DNA of 64,000 bases from RHLJ01 sp048058975 (GTDB lineage Bacteria; Bacteroidota; Rhodothermia; Balneolales; Balneolaceae). The DNA is taken from assembly GCA_048058975.1 (NCBI GenBank), contig JBLLNP010000009.1, forward strand, positions 101,267 to 165,266. The letters are read 5' to 3'. Below are positions 16,791 to 24,987 of the stretch, piece by piece. The first letter of the stretch is position 1, and each line of letters begins with the position of its first letter. The notes under the pieces were generated by a model. The model worked only from the letters and a program-made list of their open reading frames with translations. It did not search any database and was not told the origin of the DNA. Made by a program: the position numbers and the translations under genes.

Positions 16791-18470
16791 TTAAAATTCA
16801 TCTGTTACACAGCCTTTTGAGGCAGATGAAACGGTTTTAGCATATTTGTAAAGCTGCCCACGCTTAACTTTCAAGGGAGGCTCGATCCAGTTACTTCGGC
16901 GTGATTCCAGTTCTTCATCGCTTAATTCTACATGAATGGTGTTTTTTTCCGCATCAATACTGATGGCATCTCCATCCTGAACAAGAGCAATAGTACCTCC
17001 GGTTTGGGCTTCGGGAGTAACATGCCCCACAACAAATCCGTGTGAGCCTCCGGAAAAACGCCCATCTGTAATCAGTGCAACTTCTTTTCCAAGTCCTGCT
17101 CCCATAATCGCCGAAGTTGGCTTCAGCATCTCAGGCATTCCCGGACCACCTTTTGGACCTACATATCGAATTATGATTACGTCTCCCTTCTGAACTTTAC
17201 CCTGACTGATACCTTCGTTGGCTTCTTCTTCGCTATCAAAAACCCGGGCTGGTCCTGCAAAGGCCAAGCCTTCCTTCCCGGTAATTTTGGCTACAGCACC
17301 TTCTTTGGCAAGGTTTCCATACAAAATTTGAATGTGACCGTTTTTCTTGATGGGGTTGTCTGCATTACGGATAACATCCTGACCTGATTTTAATGTATCT
17401 ACTTCAGCCAGATTTTCTGCAACCGTTTTTCCGGTGATGGTCATGCAGTCACCATGAAGCATGCCTTCGTCCAGCATAAACTTCATTACTGCCGGGATTC
17501 CACCCACTTTATGCAGGTCTTCCATTACATATTTTCCACTCGGTTTTAGATCTCCGAGGAAAGGAGTGGTATCGCTAATATGTTGGAAATCTTTTAAGGT
17601 GAATTCGATATCCGCTTCTTTTGCAATGGCGAGCATGTGCAGTACAGCATTAGTCGAACCACCAAGAACTGTAATTAACCGAAACGCATTTTCAAGCGAT
17701 TTTTTGGTAAGAATGTCTCTCGGCTTGATATCATTCTCAAGCAGCTTAATTAGATGCTTTCCAACTTCTTCACATTCAATCACTTTATCACTTCCATTTG
17801 CCGGATTGGAAGAATTGAAAGGAAGCGTCATTCCCATTGCTTCAATTGCAGATGCCATGGTATTGGCTGTGTACATCCCGCCGCAGGCACCCGGACCGGG
17901 ACAAGCGTTCATCACAATATCTTTGAACTCCTGATCATCAATGGAACCGGATACTTTTTGTCCCCATGCTTCAAAAGCAGAAACCACATCCAGTTTTTGA
18001 CCATTATGATGTCCGGGGGCAATGGTTCCTCCATAAACCAGAACTGCAGGTCGGTTTACACGAAGCATCGCCATTAAAGCACCCGGCATGTTTTTATCAC
18101 AGCCTACAATAGCTACCATACCGTCGTAGCTCATACCTTTCACTACCGATTCCATAGAATCTGCAATAAGGTCTCGGGAGGGGAGTGAGTAACGCATCCC
18201 CGGAGTCCCCATCGAAATACCGTCACTTATACCAATAGTATTAAAAATAAGACCGGTCATGGAAGAAGCATTAACTCCACGTTTAACATGAACAGCCAAA
18301 TCATTGAGGTGCATATTGCAGGGATTGCCTTCGTAACCGGTGCTTGCAATTCCAATCATCGGTTTCTTTAGATCTTCATCTGTTAAACCAAGCGCATGAA
18401 GCATTGCCTGGGCTGCCGGTTGCGAACCGTCTTGGGTAATGTGTTTACTGTATTTATTAAGTTCCGCCAT
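16791..18470 (-). CDS. ilvD: Dihydroxy-acid dehydratase
   Basis: This iron-sulfur enzyme dehydrates the dihydroxy acids to 2-oxoisovalerate and 2-oxo-3-methylvalerate. Cluster and Mg2+ motifs are visible: GCDKNMPGALMA and NACPGPGACGGMYTANTM, and the later family block GRFSGGSHGFVVGHVTPEA. The ATG at 18470 is preferred over a TTG four codons upstream. The product has 559 residues. It is the first gene of ilvD-ilvB-ilvN-ilvC. A terminator hairpin and a leader peptide rich in Val and Ile lie directly upstream, so expression is probably controlled by transcription attenuation. Confidence 0.96.
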   Translation of the reverse strand: MAELNKYSKHITQDGSQPAAQAMLHALGLTDEDLKKPMIGIASTGYEGNPCNMHLNDLAVHVKRGVNASSMTGLIFNTIGISDGISMGTPGMRYSLPSRDLIADSMESVVKGMSYDGMVAIVGCDKNMPGALMAMLRVNRPAVLVYGGTIAPGHHNGQKLDVVSAFEAWGQKVSGSIDDQEFKDIVMNACPGPGACGGMYTANTMASAIEAMGMTLPFNSSNPANGSDKVIECEEVGKHLIKLLENDIKPRDILTKKSLENAFRLITVLGGSTNAVLHMLAIAKEADIEFTLKDFQHISDTTPFLGDLKPSGKYVMEDLHKVGGIPAVMKFMLDEGMLHGDCMTITGKTVAENLAEVDTLKSGQDVIRNADNPIKKNGHIQILYGNLAKEGAVAKITGKEGLAFAGPARVFDSEEEANEGISQGKVQKGDVIIIRYVGPKGGPGMPEMLKPTSAIMGAGLGKEVALITDGRFSGGSHGFVVGHVTPEAQTGGTIALVQDGDAISIDAEKNTIHVELSDEELESRRSNWIEPPLKVKRGQLYKYAKTVSSASKGCVTDEF

Positions 18471-18493
18471 TCTGTAATTCAAAAATGTATGTC

Positions 18494-18529
18494 AAAAAAA
18501 AAGCCTTCCGGTTAGGGGAAGGCTTTTTT
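18494..18529 (-). terminator. Attenuator terminator in the ilvD leader
   Basis: On the minus strand AAAAAAGCCTTCC pairs with GGAAGGCTTTTTT over 13 bp around a 7-base loop (CCTAACC), followed by T. Its T-run ends only 24 bases before the ilvD ATG, which leaves no room for an ilvD promoter after it. The operon must therefore be transcribed through it. The 5' arm, bases 18515-18524 (AGCCTTCCCC), can instead pair with 18558-18567 (GGGGAAAGCT) in the leader peptide gene, 9 of 10 pairs, as an antiterminator. Confidence 0.85.
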
Positions 18530-18548
18530 AAGTTTCTTAAATGATTAA

Positions 18549-18626
18549 TCAACATATAGCTTTCCCCAGTCGGTATGAAGTACCAATGACTTGAATAATG
18601 ACCAAAGAAATGACAGTTGAAAGCAT
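18549..18626 (-). CDS. ilv leader peptide (attenuation control), 25 aa
   Basis: An ATG at 18626 opens a 25-codon frame ending in TGA at 18549-18551. Codons 5-14 encode VISLVIIQVI, eight of ten being valine, isoleucine or leucine. The following codons (CTG GGG AAA GCT) carry the sequence that can pair with the 5' arm of the downstream terminator. If ribosomes stall on the Val/Ile codons when these charged tRNAs are scarce, that segment is free to form the antiterminator and the ilvDBNC operon is read. If translation proceeds, the segment is covered and the terminator forms. The peptide itself needs no other function. The ribosome-binding site is weak (AAG a few bases upstream), which is common in this phylum. 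Confidence 0.8.
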   Translation of the reverse strand: MLSTVISLVIIQVIGTSYRLGKAIC

Positions 18627-18648
18627 TCTTATAAACTTAGTTACGAGC

Positions 18649-18680
18649 CAAAAGTAATGGCTAATGCCTCCTAATTTCAA
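18649..18680 (-). promoter_or_regulatory. Candidate promoter for the ilv leader and operon
   Basis: On the minus strand TACTTTTG (18656-18649) matches the Bacteroidota -7 consensus TAnnTTTG exactly, with TTG at 18680-18678 as a -33 element 21 bases upstream. It lies within 25 bases upstream of the leader-peptide ATG and downstream of the preceding gene's stop. Whether Balneolota use this consensus is assumed. Confidence 0.35.
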
Positions 18681-18728
18681 CTGAGAAACAGACTAAATAT
18701 TAGAATTAATGGGATGGCCAAGAACTAT

Positions 18729-20276
18729 TTACGTGCTACTTCGGGGCTTGAATTTTGCTTTAATTACCTCTTGAATTGGTTTATCGTCTATTTTTGCCTC
18801 CAGCCATGATATGATGTCCAAATATAAAAATGCCCTTTTTTGGTATGGCTTTTTTTGGATTTCAAGGAGTCTGATACGTAGTTCAATGAACTTCTTTTGT
18901 ATTTCTTTTGGATTAGTGGAAGTAAGATTCCGAAGGAATTTCAGAATCTCTTCCTGAACCAGATTCAGATCATTCATCTTTCGAATAAATCGGTAGGTCG
19001 ATCTGGCTTGATACTCGATAAGGGTTTCATTCCCAAGTTCGAAGTGGGCAATAAGATTTAATATTCGTGCAAAACAGTGGATATCTTCTCTAAGTCTTGG
19101 ATCAGGATAATTGATGATTTTATTCAGATAAGAAATAGTTTCTTCGATTTTTCCTGCGCCAAAAAACATACAGGCTATCTTATAATAGAATACAAGAATC
19201 CGGTGCGGGTCTATCCGACTCTCGAACTTTTCAATCTGATTGATTAGTTCAGGAACTATCTTTAATCCTTCTGTAAAAGTGCCCGTGATAAAGTGTTGAT
19301 TTATCAGGGATGTGTAATAATATTGAAAACCTAATGTTTCCAAATTCTCATTAGAACGGGTAGGAGGGTTATCCAGGAATTCTTTAAGTCGTTTAACTTC
19401 TTCTGCATGCTTTTCATCATGCCCCAAAACAAAAAGAGCTTCGAGCAGCACGTGCATTCCTTTAAGATACCAGATAGATTCAAGTTCCAGCATTTCCGGG
19501 TTCTTTCGAAAATGCTCTACCCATTTTTGAGCGTACCGATATTGCATTAAAAAATCCTGCACAATAAGGCTGTACCAGGCGAAAGAAACATTTAAATAAT
19601 GCTTTTCAAAAAAACCGATATCCGTCAAATCAATTTGTTTAAGAGCATTATCAAAGAATTTTTCAGTGATATCAAAATCCTGCTCGCTTCGCACATGACC
19701 TGCTTTTATATAGATTCCATAAAGTCTCAGAGCCAGATTTGAAAGCGAGTGATAACGGCTTACCGCCCCAACCGACTCTTCCGCCTCTTCAATAAGCTGA
19801 TCTGCACGATTTCTTAAACTTCGTGTTATATATTGTGATTCGATTAGCTTTTCAAACCCAAGAATTTCAGTAGTAAGTGTTATCCGGTGATTGTTGTAGG
19901 ATAAAGACTTCGCTTTATCAAGAATCTTCAAACTTTGCTTATAGAGTCCTTTATCGTACAAAATCCGCGCGTAATCGATTTGCTCTCTGAGTTGAATATC
20001 GATGTTATGATTTACATAGGTGAGTCTAAGACTGGTAAGAATTTGTTTGTATAAATGCGCTTTCAGGTTGGAGAGCTGAGATTTTTTGAGGTCTGTAATT
20101 TTAGTTACTATCACCTCTTCATCATATTCTTTTGCTTTGTCAACAGCATCAAACAACTGAATGAATTTCGCGTCTTCGGTGCTGTTACGAGTAGCATAAA
20201 TCTTAAAACTACGTTTTTCGGACTTGGAAAGAGACCTGATTAACTGATATAAATGATCATTTGGTTGGTTGGCCAT
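18729..20276 (-). CDS. TPR-like helical repeat protein of unknown function
   Basis: The 515-residue protein is almost entirely helical, with repeated pairs of helices of the TPR type (for example ARILYDKGLYKQSLKILDKA and YKIACMFFGAGKIEETISYLNKI). It has no signal peptide or membrane segment. It starts MANQPNDHLYQLIRSLSKSEKRSFKIYA, a pattern I recognise from conserved Bacteroidota proteins without assigned function. It lies between the ilv and leu operons and is divergent from leuA with a 207-base gap. It probably shares the intergenic region's control signals with leuA. A direct role in amino-acid regulation is possible but not shown. Confidence 0.75.
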   Translation of the reverse strand: MANQPNDHLYQLIRSLSKSEKRSFKIYATRNSTEDAKFIQLFDAVDKAKEYDEEVIVTKITDLKKSQLSNLKAHLYKQILTSLRLTYVNHNIDIQLREQIDYARILYDKGLYKQSLKILDKAKSLSYNNHRITLTTEILGFEKLIESQYITRSLRNRADQLIEEAEESVGAVSRYHSLSNLALRLYGIYIKAGHVRSEQDFDITEKFFDNALKQIDLTDIGFFEKHYLNVSFAWYSLIVQDFLMQYRYAQKWVEHFRKNPEMLELESIWYLKGMHVLLEALFVLGHDEKHAEEVKRLKEFLDNPPTRSNENLETLGFQYYYTSLINQHFITGTFTEGLKIVPELINQIEKFESRIDPHRILVFYYKIACMFFGAGKIEETISYLNKIINYPDPRLREDIHCFARILNLIAHFELGNETLIEYQARSTYRFIRKMNDLNLVQEEILKFLRNLTSTNPKEIQKKFIELRIRLLEIQKKPYQKRAFLYLDIISWLEAKIDDKPIQEVIKAKFKPRSST

Positions 20277-20320
20277 TGTAAGAAAAGAGGCTTTTCAGGA
20301 TATTTAAGTTATTGAATTTA

Positions 20321-20345
20321 TTAACTTATATTTTTAATAAGTTAA
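20321..20345. promoter_or_regulatory. Inverted repeat in the divergent leuA promoter region (candidate operator)
   Basis: TTAACTTAT and ATAAGTTAA form a perfect 9-bp inverted repeat with a 7-base spacer, in the gap between the TPR-like gene and leuA. Its symmetry, AT-richness and lack of a following T-run argue for a dimeric regulator site over a terminator. No Leu-rich leader peptide was found before leuA. Confidence 0.4.
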
Positions 20346-20483
20346 TTTTGGCGATAGTTGGTTGTTGTAATATACACCTATTCTAGTTTCATAAGAAGAT
20401 ATACTCCAGCTACTTTTGGACACCAATTACTGATTCTGACCAAATCTGTAATGACAAGTTGAAAGTTAGAAATCAATAGCACA

Positions 20484-21647
20484 ATGCCAAACAAGCAAAT
20501 ACAGATTTTTGACACCACTCTGAGAGATGGGGAGCAAGTCCCCGGCTGCCAGTTAAATACAGAAGAAAAGATTGAAGTTGCCAAAGCCCTGGAAAGCCTG
20601 GGCGTAGATGTGATGGAAGTAGGATTTCCAATTTCCAGTCCTGGTGATTTCGAATCTGTTCATAAAATTGCAGCAATTATTAAAGAATCGACTGTATGCG
20701 CCCTCTCTCGCGCTGTTGAAAAGGATATCGAAGTAGCTGCAGAGGCAATCAAAACTGCAGCTCAGCCGCGCATTCATACCGGAATCGGAACTTCTGATAG
20801 TCATATTTTTGATAAGCTGAAATCTACCCGTGAAAATGTATTGGAGCGGGGAGTAGCGGCAGTAAAGTATGCCAAGAGGTTTGTGGAAGATGTGGAATTT
20901 TATGCAGAAGATGCCGGGCGTACCGATAATGAATACCTTGCAAAAATAATCGAAGCTGTTATTGCAGCCGGAGCAACCGTTGTAAACATCCCCGATACTA
21001 CCGGATATTGTTTACCCTGGCAATATGGAGAAAAGATCAAGTTTCTAAAGGAAAACGTGAAAGGCATTGATAATGCTATCATTTCAACGCACTGCCATAA
21101 CGATCTTGGCCTTGCAACCGCAAACTCAATAGCCGGAGTTGCAAATGGGGCTGGGCAGGTTGAATGTACCATCAATGGAATTGGAGAACGGGCTGGAAAT
21201 GCTTCTCTGGAAGAAGTGGTAATGATTCTTCGGCAGCATAGCGATCTGAATTACGATACTGGAATCAATTCGAGGTTACTCAAATCGATGAGTGAATTGG
21301 TTTCTGCTAAGATGAGAATGCCCGTTCAACCTAATAAAGCAATTGTTGGAGCGAACGCCTTTGCTCACTCTTCAGGAATCCATCAGGACGGGGTGATAAA
21401 AAGCAGGGAGACCTATGAAATTATTGATCCGCTGGAAGTTGGAGTTGATGAATCCTCAATCGTACTAACAGCCCGAAGTGGACGTGCTGCGCTTAACTAT
21501 CGCGCTATGAAGCTAGGGTTTGATGTTCCCAGAGAAGTTATTGAAGAACTTTACCAACAGTTTTTAGTGATTGCCGATGAAAAGAAGGTGGTTCAGGATT
21601 CTGATTTAATCTTACTTTTCTCACAAACAGCAGTTAAAACAGCCTGA
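20484..21647 (+). CDS. leuA: 2-isopropylmalate synthase, short form without regulatory domain
   Basis: The enzyme condenses acetyl-CoA and 2-oxoisovalerate, the first leucine-specific step. It has the DTTLRDGEQVPG start, the metal-binding HCHNDLGLATAN and the NGIGERAGNASLEEV block of the TIM barrel. The HSSGIHQDGVIKSRETYE region marks the linker. The protein ends at 387 residues after the second linker segment (ELYQQFLVIADEKKVV), so the ~120-residue leucine-binding C-terminal domain of classical LeuA (about 510 residues) is missing. Leucine feedback through that domain is therefore not expected. It is the first gene of leuA-leuC-leuD-leuB. Confidence 0.95.
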   Translation: MPNKQIQIFDTTLRDGEQVPGCQLNTEEKIEVAKALESLGVDVMEVGFPISSPGDFESVHKIAAIIKESTVCALSRAVEKDIEVAAEAIKTAAQPRIHTGIGTSDSHIFDKLKSTRENVLERGVAAVKYAKRFVEDVEFYAEDAGRTDNEYLAKIIEAVIAAGATVVNIPDTTGYCLPWQYGEKIKFLKENVKGIDNAIISTHCHNDLGLATANSIAGVANGAGQVECTINGIGERAGNASLEEVVMILRQHSDLNYDTGINSRLLKSMSELVSAKMRMPVQPNKAIVGANAFAHSSGIHQDGVIKSRETYEIIDPLEVGVDESSIVLTARSGRAALNYRAMKLGFDVPREVIEELYQQFLVIADEKKVVQDSDLILLFSQTAVKTA

Positions 21648-21656
21648 CAGGAGTTT

Positions 21657-23066
21657 ATGGGCAAAACATTATTTGAGAAAGTCTGGGATCGCCATGTTGT
21701 AGATAAAGTTCAGGGCGGCTTGGAAATTTTATATATCGACCGACATTTTATCCATGAAGTAACTAGCCCCCAGGCCTTTGATGGTATCAGGAATCGTGGT
21801 ATCGATATTTTCCGAAAAGAACGCATTGTTGCTACTGCCGATCATAACGTGCCTACCAAGGATCAGCATCTGCCTATAAAAGATGTGCTTTCAAAATTCC
21901 AGGTAGATACGCTTACTAGAAATTGCGAGGAATTTGGAATTGATCTTTATGGACTCGGTCATAAATATCAGGGGATTGTTCATGTAATCGGACCAGAACT
22001 GGGAATCACAAAGCCCGGAATGACCATTGTTTGCGGTGACAGCCACACTTCTACTCATGGAGCTTTTGGTACAATCGCTTTTGGAATTGGAACTTCGCAG
22101 GTTGAGCAGGTGATGGCCACTCAATGCTTGTTGTTGCAACGTCCAAGAACCATGCGGATTAACATTGAAGGCGAGCTTGGAGAAGGAATATACTCCAAAG
22201 ACATCATTCTGTACATTATATCGAAGCTTACCGCGGCAGGCGGAACCGGATATTTTGTGGAGTATGCAGGTTCAGCTATTCGGTCACTTTCGATGGAAGC
22301 ACGAATGACCATCTGTAACATGAGTATCGAAATGGGAGCGAGAGGAGGAATGATTGCTCCTGATGAAACGACCTTTGAATATGTGAAAGGAAGGAAATAC
22401 GCTCCGAAAGGCGAGGAATTTGATAAAGCTGTAGAATATTGGAGCTCTTTATACTCTGATGAAGATGCTGAGTTTGATGCCGAATATACTTTTCAGGCTG
22501 AAGACATCGAGCCGATGATTACCTACGGAACCAATCCTGGAATGGGAATTGGAGTTACTCAGCATATCCCAAGGCTTGAAGAAGTGAAAAATCCATCCGG
22601 ATTGCAAAAATCACTGGAGTATATGGGACTTGAACCAGGTGAAAAGTTACTGGGTAAGCAAATCAATCACGTCTTTATAGGTAGTTGTACCAATAGCAGA
22701 ATTGAAGATCTTCGCATTGTAGCTAATTATGTGAAAGGCAAAAAGAAAGCATCTCATATTCAGGCAATGATAGTTCCCGGTTCAAAACAGGTTGAAGCTC
22801 AGGCCAAAGAAGAAGGAATCCATGATGTGTTGGCTGAAGCAGGATTCGAACTTAGAGAACCAGGCTGTTCTGCCTGTCTGGGGATGAATGAAGATAAAAT
22901 TCCGAAAGGCGAATATTGCGTTTCTACTTCAAACCGGAATTTTGAAGGCCGGCAGGGACCTGGAGCCAGAACGATGCTTGTAAGCCCCCTTACAGCAGCT
23001 GTAATTGCTGTGGAAGGTAAGATTGTGGATGCCCGCGAATACATTGGAGAAGGAGTACCTGCATAA
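21657..23066 (+). CDS. leuC: 3-isopropylmalate dehydratase, large subunit
   Basis: With LeuD this aconitase-like enzyme isomerises 2- to 3-isopropylmalate. The [4Fe-4S] cysteines are in GSCTNSRIEDL and GCSACLGMN, and the active-site block GDSHTSTHGAFGTIAFGIGTS is complete. The 469-residue length is normal. An AGGAG lies 4-8 bases before the ATG, and the gene starts 9 bases after leuA. The stop overlaps the leuD start by one base (TAATG), which supports coupled translation of the two subunits. Confidence 0.97.
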   Translation: MGKTLFEKVWDRHVVDKVQGGLEILYIDRHFIHEVTSPQAFDGIRNRGIDIFRKERIVATADHNVPTKDQHLPIKDVLSKFQVDTLTRNCEEFGIDLYGLGHKYQGIVHVIGPELGITKPGMTIVCGDSHTSTHGAFGTIAFGIGTSQVEQVMATQCLLLQRPRTMRINIEGELGEGIYSKDIILYIISKLTAAGGTGYFVEYAGSAIRSLSMEARMTICNMSIEMGARGGMIAPDETTFEYVKGRKYAPKGEEFDKAVEYWSSLYSDEDAEFDAEYTFQAEDIEPMITYGTNPGMGIGVTQHIPRLEEVKNPSGLQKSLEYMGLEPGEKLLGKQINHVFIGSCTNSRIEDLRIVANYVKGKKKASHIQAMIVPGSKQVEAQAKEEGIHDVLAEAGFELREPGCSACLGMNEDKIPKGEYCVSTSNRNFEGRQGPGARTMLVSPLTAAVIAVEGKIVDAREYIGEGVPA

Positions 23067-23659
23067 TGGAGAAATTTGTAAAACTAACCACCCGGATTGT
23101 GCCACTTCCTATTGAAGATGTGGATACCGATCAGATTATTCCTGCCCGGTTTTTAAAAGCAACTTCGCGCGAAGGCTTTGGTGAAAACCTGTTCCGTGAC
23201 TGGCGCTTTGATCAGGGTGGGAATCCTAAAAAAGACTTTGTTTTAAATGATGACACCTTTTCCGGTTCTGTATTGGTTGCAGGGAATAATTTCGGATGTG
23301 GCTCAAGCCGCGAACATGCCGCATGGGCTTTGGTTGATTATGGCTTCCGGGCTGTAGTTTCCAGCTTTTTCGCAGATATTTTTAAAGGAAATGCCCTGAA
23401 TAACGGATTACTTCCGGTACAAGTAAGTCCGGAGTTTTTACAGGCCGTTTTTGATCTTTCAGAAAAAGATCATGAGACTGAAATAGTGATTAACCTGGAG
23501 GCACAAAAAATTTCAGTTCCGGGTACAGAATTATCAGAAAAATTCGATATTAATCCCTACAAAAAAATGTGTCTCATTAATGGTTATGATGATATTGATT
23601 TTCTGATCAGCAACAAGGAAAAAATAGAGGCATTCGAGAAAGAACATGTCGAGTTTTGA
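23066..23659 (+). CDS. leuD: 3-isopropylmalate dehydratase, small subunit
   Basis: The 197-residue swivel subunit pairs with LeuC. It shows the family signatures DVDTDQIIPARFL and NNFGCGSSREHAAWAL, the latter giving the substrate-binding serine-arginine loop. The ATG overlaps the leuC stop. The intergenic gap to leuB, 146 bases, is mostly a family C palindromic repeat. Confidence 0.96.
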   Translation: MEKFVKLTTRIVPLPIEDVDTDQIIPARFLKATSREGFGENLFRDWRFDQGGNPKKDFVLNDDTFSGSVLVAGNNFGCGSSREHAAWALVDYGFRAVVSSFFADIFKGNALNNGLLPVQVSPEFLQAVFDLSEKDHETEIVINLEAQKISVPGTELSEKFDINPYKKMCLINGYDDIDFLISNKEKIEAFEKEHVEF

Positions 23660-23664
23660 AATAA

Positions 23665-23767
23665 AGACCTCCTCTGTCTCCTCCTTGTTAAGGAGGAGGA
23701 CTTTGAAAATAAATTCAGAATTTGAATCAAAGAGCTTCCCCTCTCCAGAGGGGATTGAGGGGTGTGT
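23665..23767. repeat. Dispersed palindromic repeat, family C, between leuD and leuB
   Basis: The element starts GACCTCCTCTGTCTCC and ends GGATTGAGGGGTGTGT, with inner hairpins CTCCTCCTTGTTAAGGAGGAG (21 bases, stem CTCCTCCTT / AAGGAGGAG) and CCCCTCTCCAGAGGGG. Its second half is nearly identical to that of the copy between ilvN and ilvC. It sits inside the leu operon. Confidence 0.8.
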
Positions 23768-23805
23768 TAAAATGATTTTATCGGGAACAGATTTTAATTA
23801 AGAAC

Positions 23806-24921
23806 ATGGAAAAACGGATAGCAGTTTTAGCGGGGGATGGAATAGGGCCGGAAGTTATAAAACAAGCCATAAAAGTATTGAATGCGGTTTCACATCGTTT
23901 TGATCATACTTTTGTGTATGATTTTGCACTTGTTGGTGCGGCTGCGATTGATGAAACCGGTGATCCGCTTCCGGAAGAAACCATTGAAACATGTCGTTTA
24001 GCAGATGCCGTACTGTTCGGTGCGATTGGAGATCCTAAATACGATGATGACCCTAAAGCCAAAGTCCGCCCCGAACAAGGACTGCTAAAACTAAGAAAGA
24101 GCCTTGGCCTTTATGCTAACATCCGTCCAGTTCAGCTATTTGAGTCACTGATCGATCGCTCTCCTTTAAGAGAAGAGCGTATTTCAGGAACTGACTTAGT
24201 GGTGTATCGGGAGTTAACAGGTGGAATTTACTTTGGTGAAAAAGGCAGAAGTAATGACGGAAAATCTGCTTTTGATCATTGCAATTACACTACAGAAGAA
24301 ATTATCAGAATTGCGAAAATGGCTTTTGAGGCTGCTGGTCGAAGAAGAAAGAAAGTCACCTTAGTCGATAAAGCTAATGTACTGGAAACTTCGCGTTTAT
24401 GGCGTGAAACAGTTCAGGAACTAGCCGGGAATTACCCTGATATTGAAGTGGAATATCTTTTTGTAGATAACGCGGCAATGCAGGTCATTCAGCGGCCAAG
24501 CCAGTTTGATGTAATACTTACCGAAAACATGTTCGGAGATATCATTTCTGATGAAACCAGTGTGATTACAGGCTCTATTGGGCTTCTTCCTTCAGCTTCA
24601 GTTGGGGAGCAGACCTCCTTGTTCGAGCCCATTCATGGTAGTTATCCCCAGGCAGCCGGAAAAGATATCGCCAACCCGGTAGCCACCATTCTGTCCGCAG
24701 CGATGCTACTCGAAAGTCTGGATATGTTTGAGGAAGCCGAACAGGTTCGCGATACAGTAAACAAAGTCATTGAAAAAGGGTTGGTAACACCTGATTTGAA
24801 CACTGAGGATTTCATTTCCTGCTCAAAAGTAGGGGATATCATCGCTCTTCTTATCGAATCCGATCTGCATGACGACACTTCCTTTGAGAATTTATTTGAG
24901 GGTAGCTTGCCTTTGATTTAA
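23806..24921 (+). CDS. leuB: 3-isopropylmalate dehydrogenase
   Basis: The NAD-dependent enzyme oxidises 3-isopropylmalate to the precursor of 2-oxoisocaproate. The beta-decarboxylating dehydrogenase blocks are present: AVLAGDGIGPEVIKQ at the N-terminus, ELTGGIYFGEKGR, and the metal/NAD region TENMFGDIISDETSVITGSIG with EPIHGSYPQAAG. It is 371 residues. It is the last gene of leuACDB, separated from leuD by the palindromic repeat. No clear terminator follows before the next gene. Confidence 0.96.
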   Translation: MEKRIAVLAGDGIGPEVIKQAIKVLNAVSHRFDHTFVYDFALVGAAAIDETGDPLPEETIETCRLADAVLFGAIGDPKYDDDPKAKVRPEQGLLKLRKSLGLYANIRPVQLFESLIDRSPLREERISGTDLVVYRELTGGIYFGEKGRSNDGKSAFDHCNYTTEEIIRIAKMAFEAAGRRRKKVTLVDKANVLETSRLWRETVQELAGNYPDIEVEYLFVDNAAMQVIQRPSQFDVILTENMFGDIISDETSVITGSIGLLPSASVGEQTSLFEPIHGSYPQAAGKDIANPVATILSAAMLLESLDMFEEAEQVRDTVNKVIEKGLVTPDLNTEDFISCSKVGDIIALLIESDLHDDTSFENLFEGSLPLI

Positions 24922-24987
24922 TCATGGAACAAAATTGCGCTCAGATAGTTATTTTTTCTTACTTTGAAAAGTAATTAATTGAGTCCA

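Noticed and set aside
20378..20804. Minus-strand frames opposite the leuA start
   Set aside because: They are antisense to conserved LeuA coding sequence and show no protein family pattern.
24979..24987. TTG start three codons before the LamG protein ATG
   Set aside because: The ATG gives a normal signal peptide and a TTG would add only three residues.
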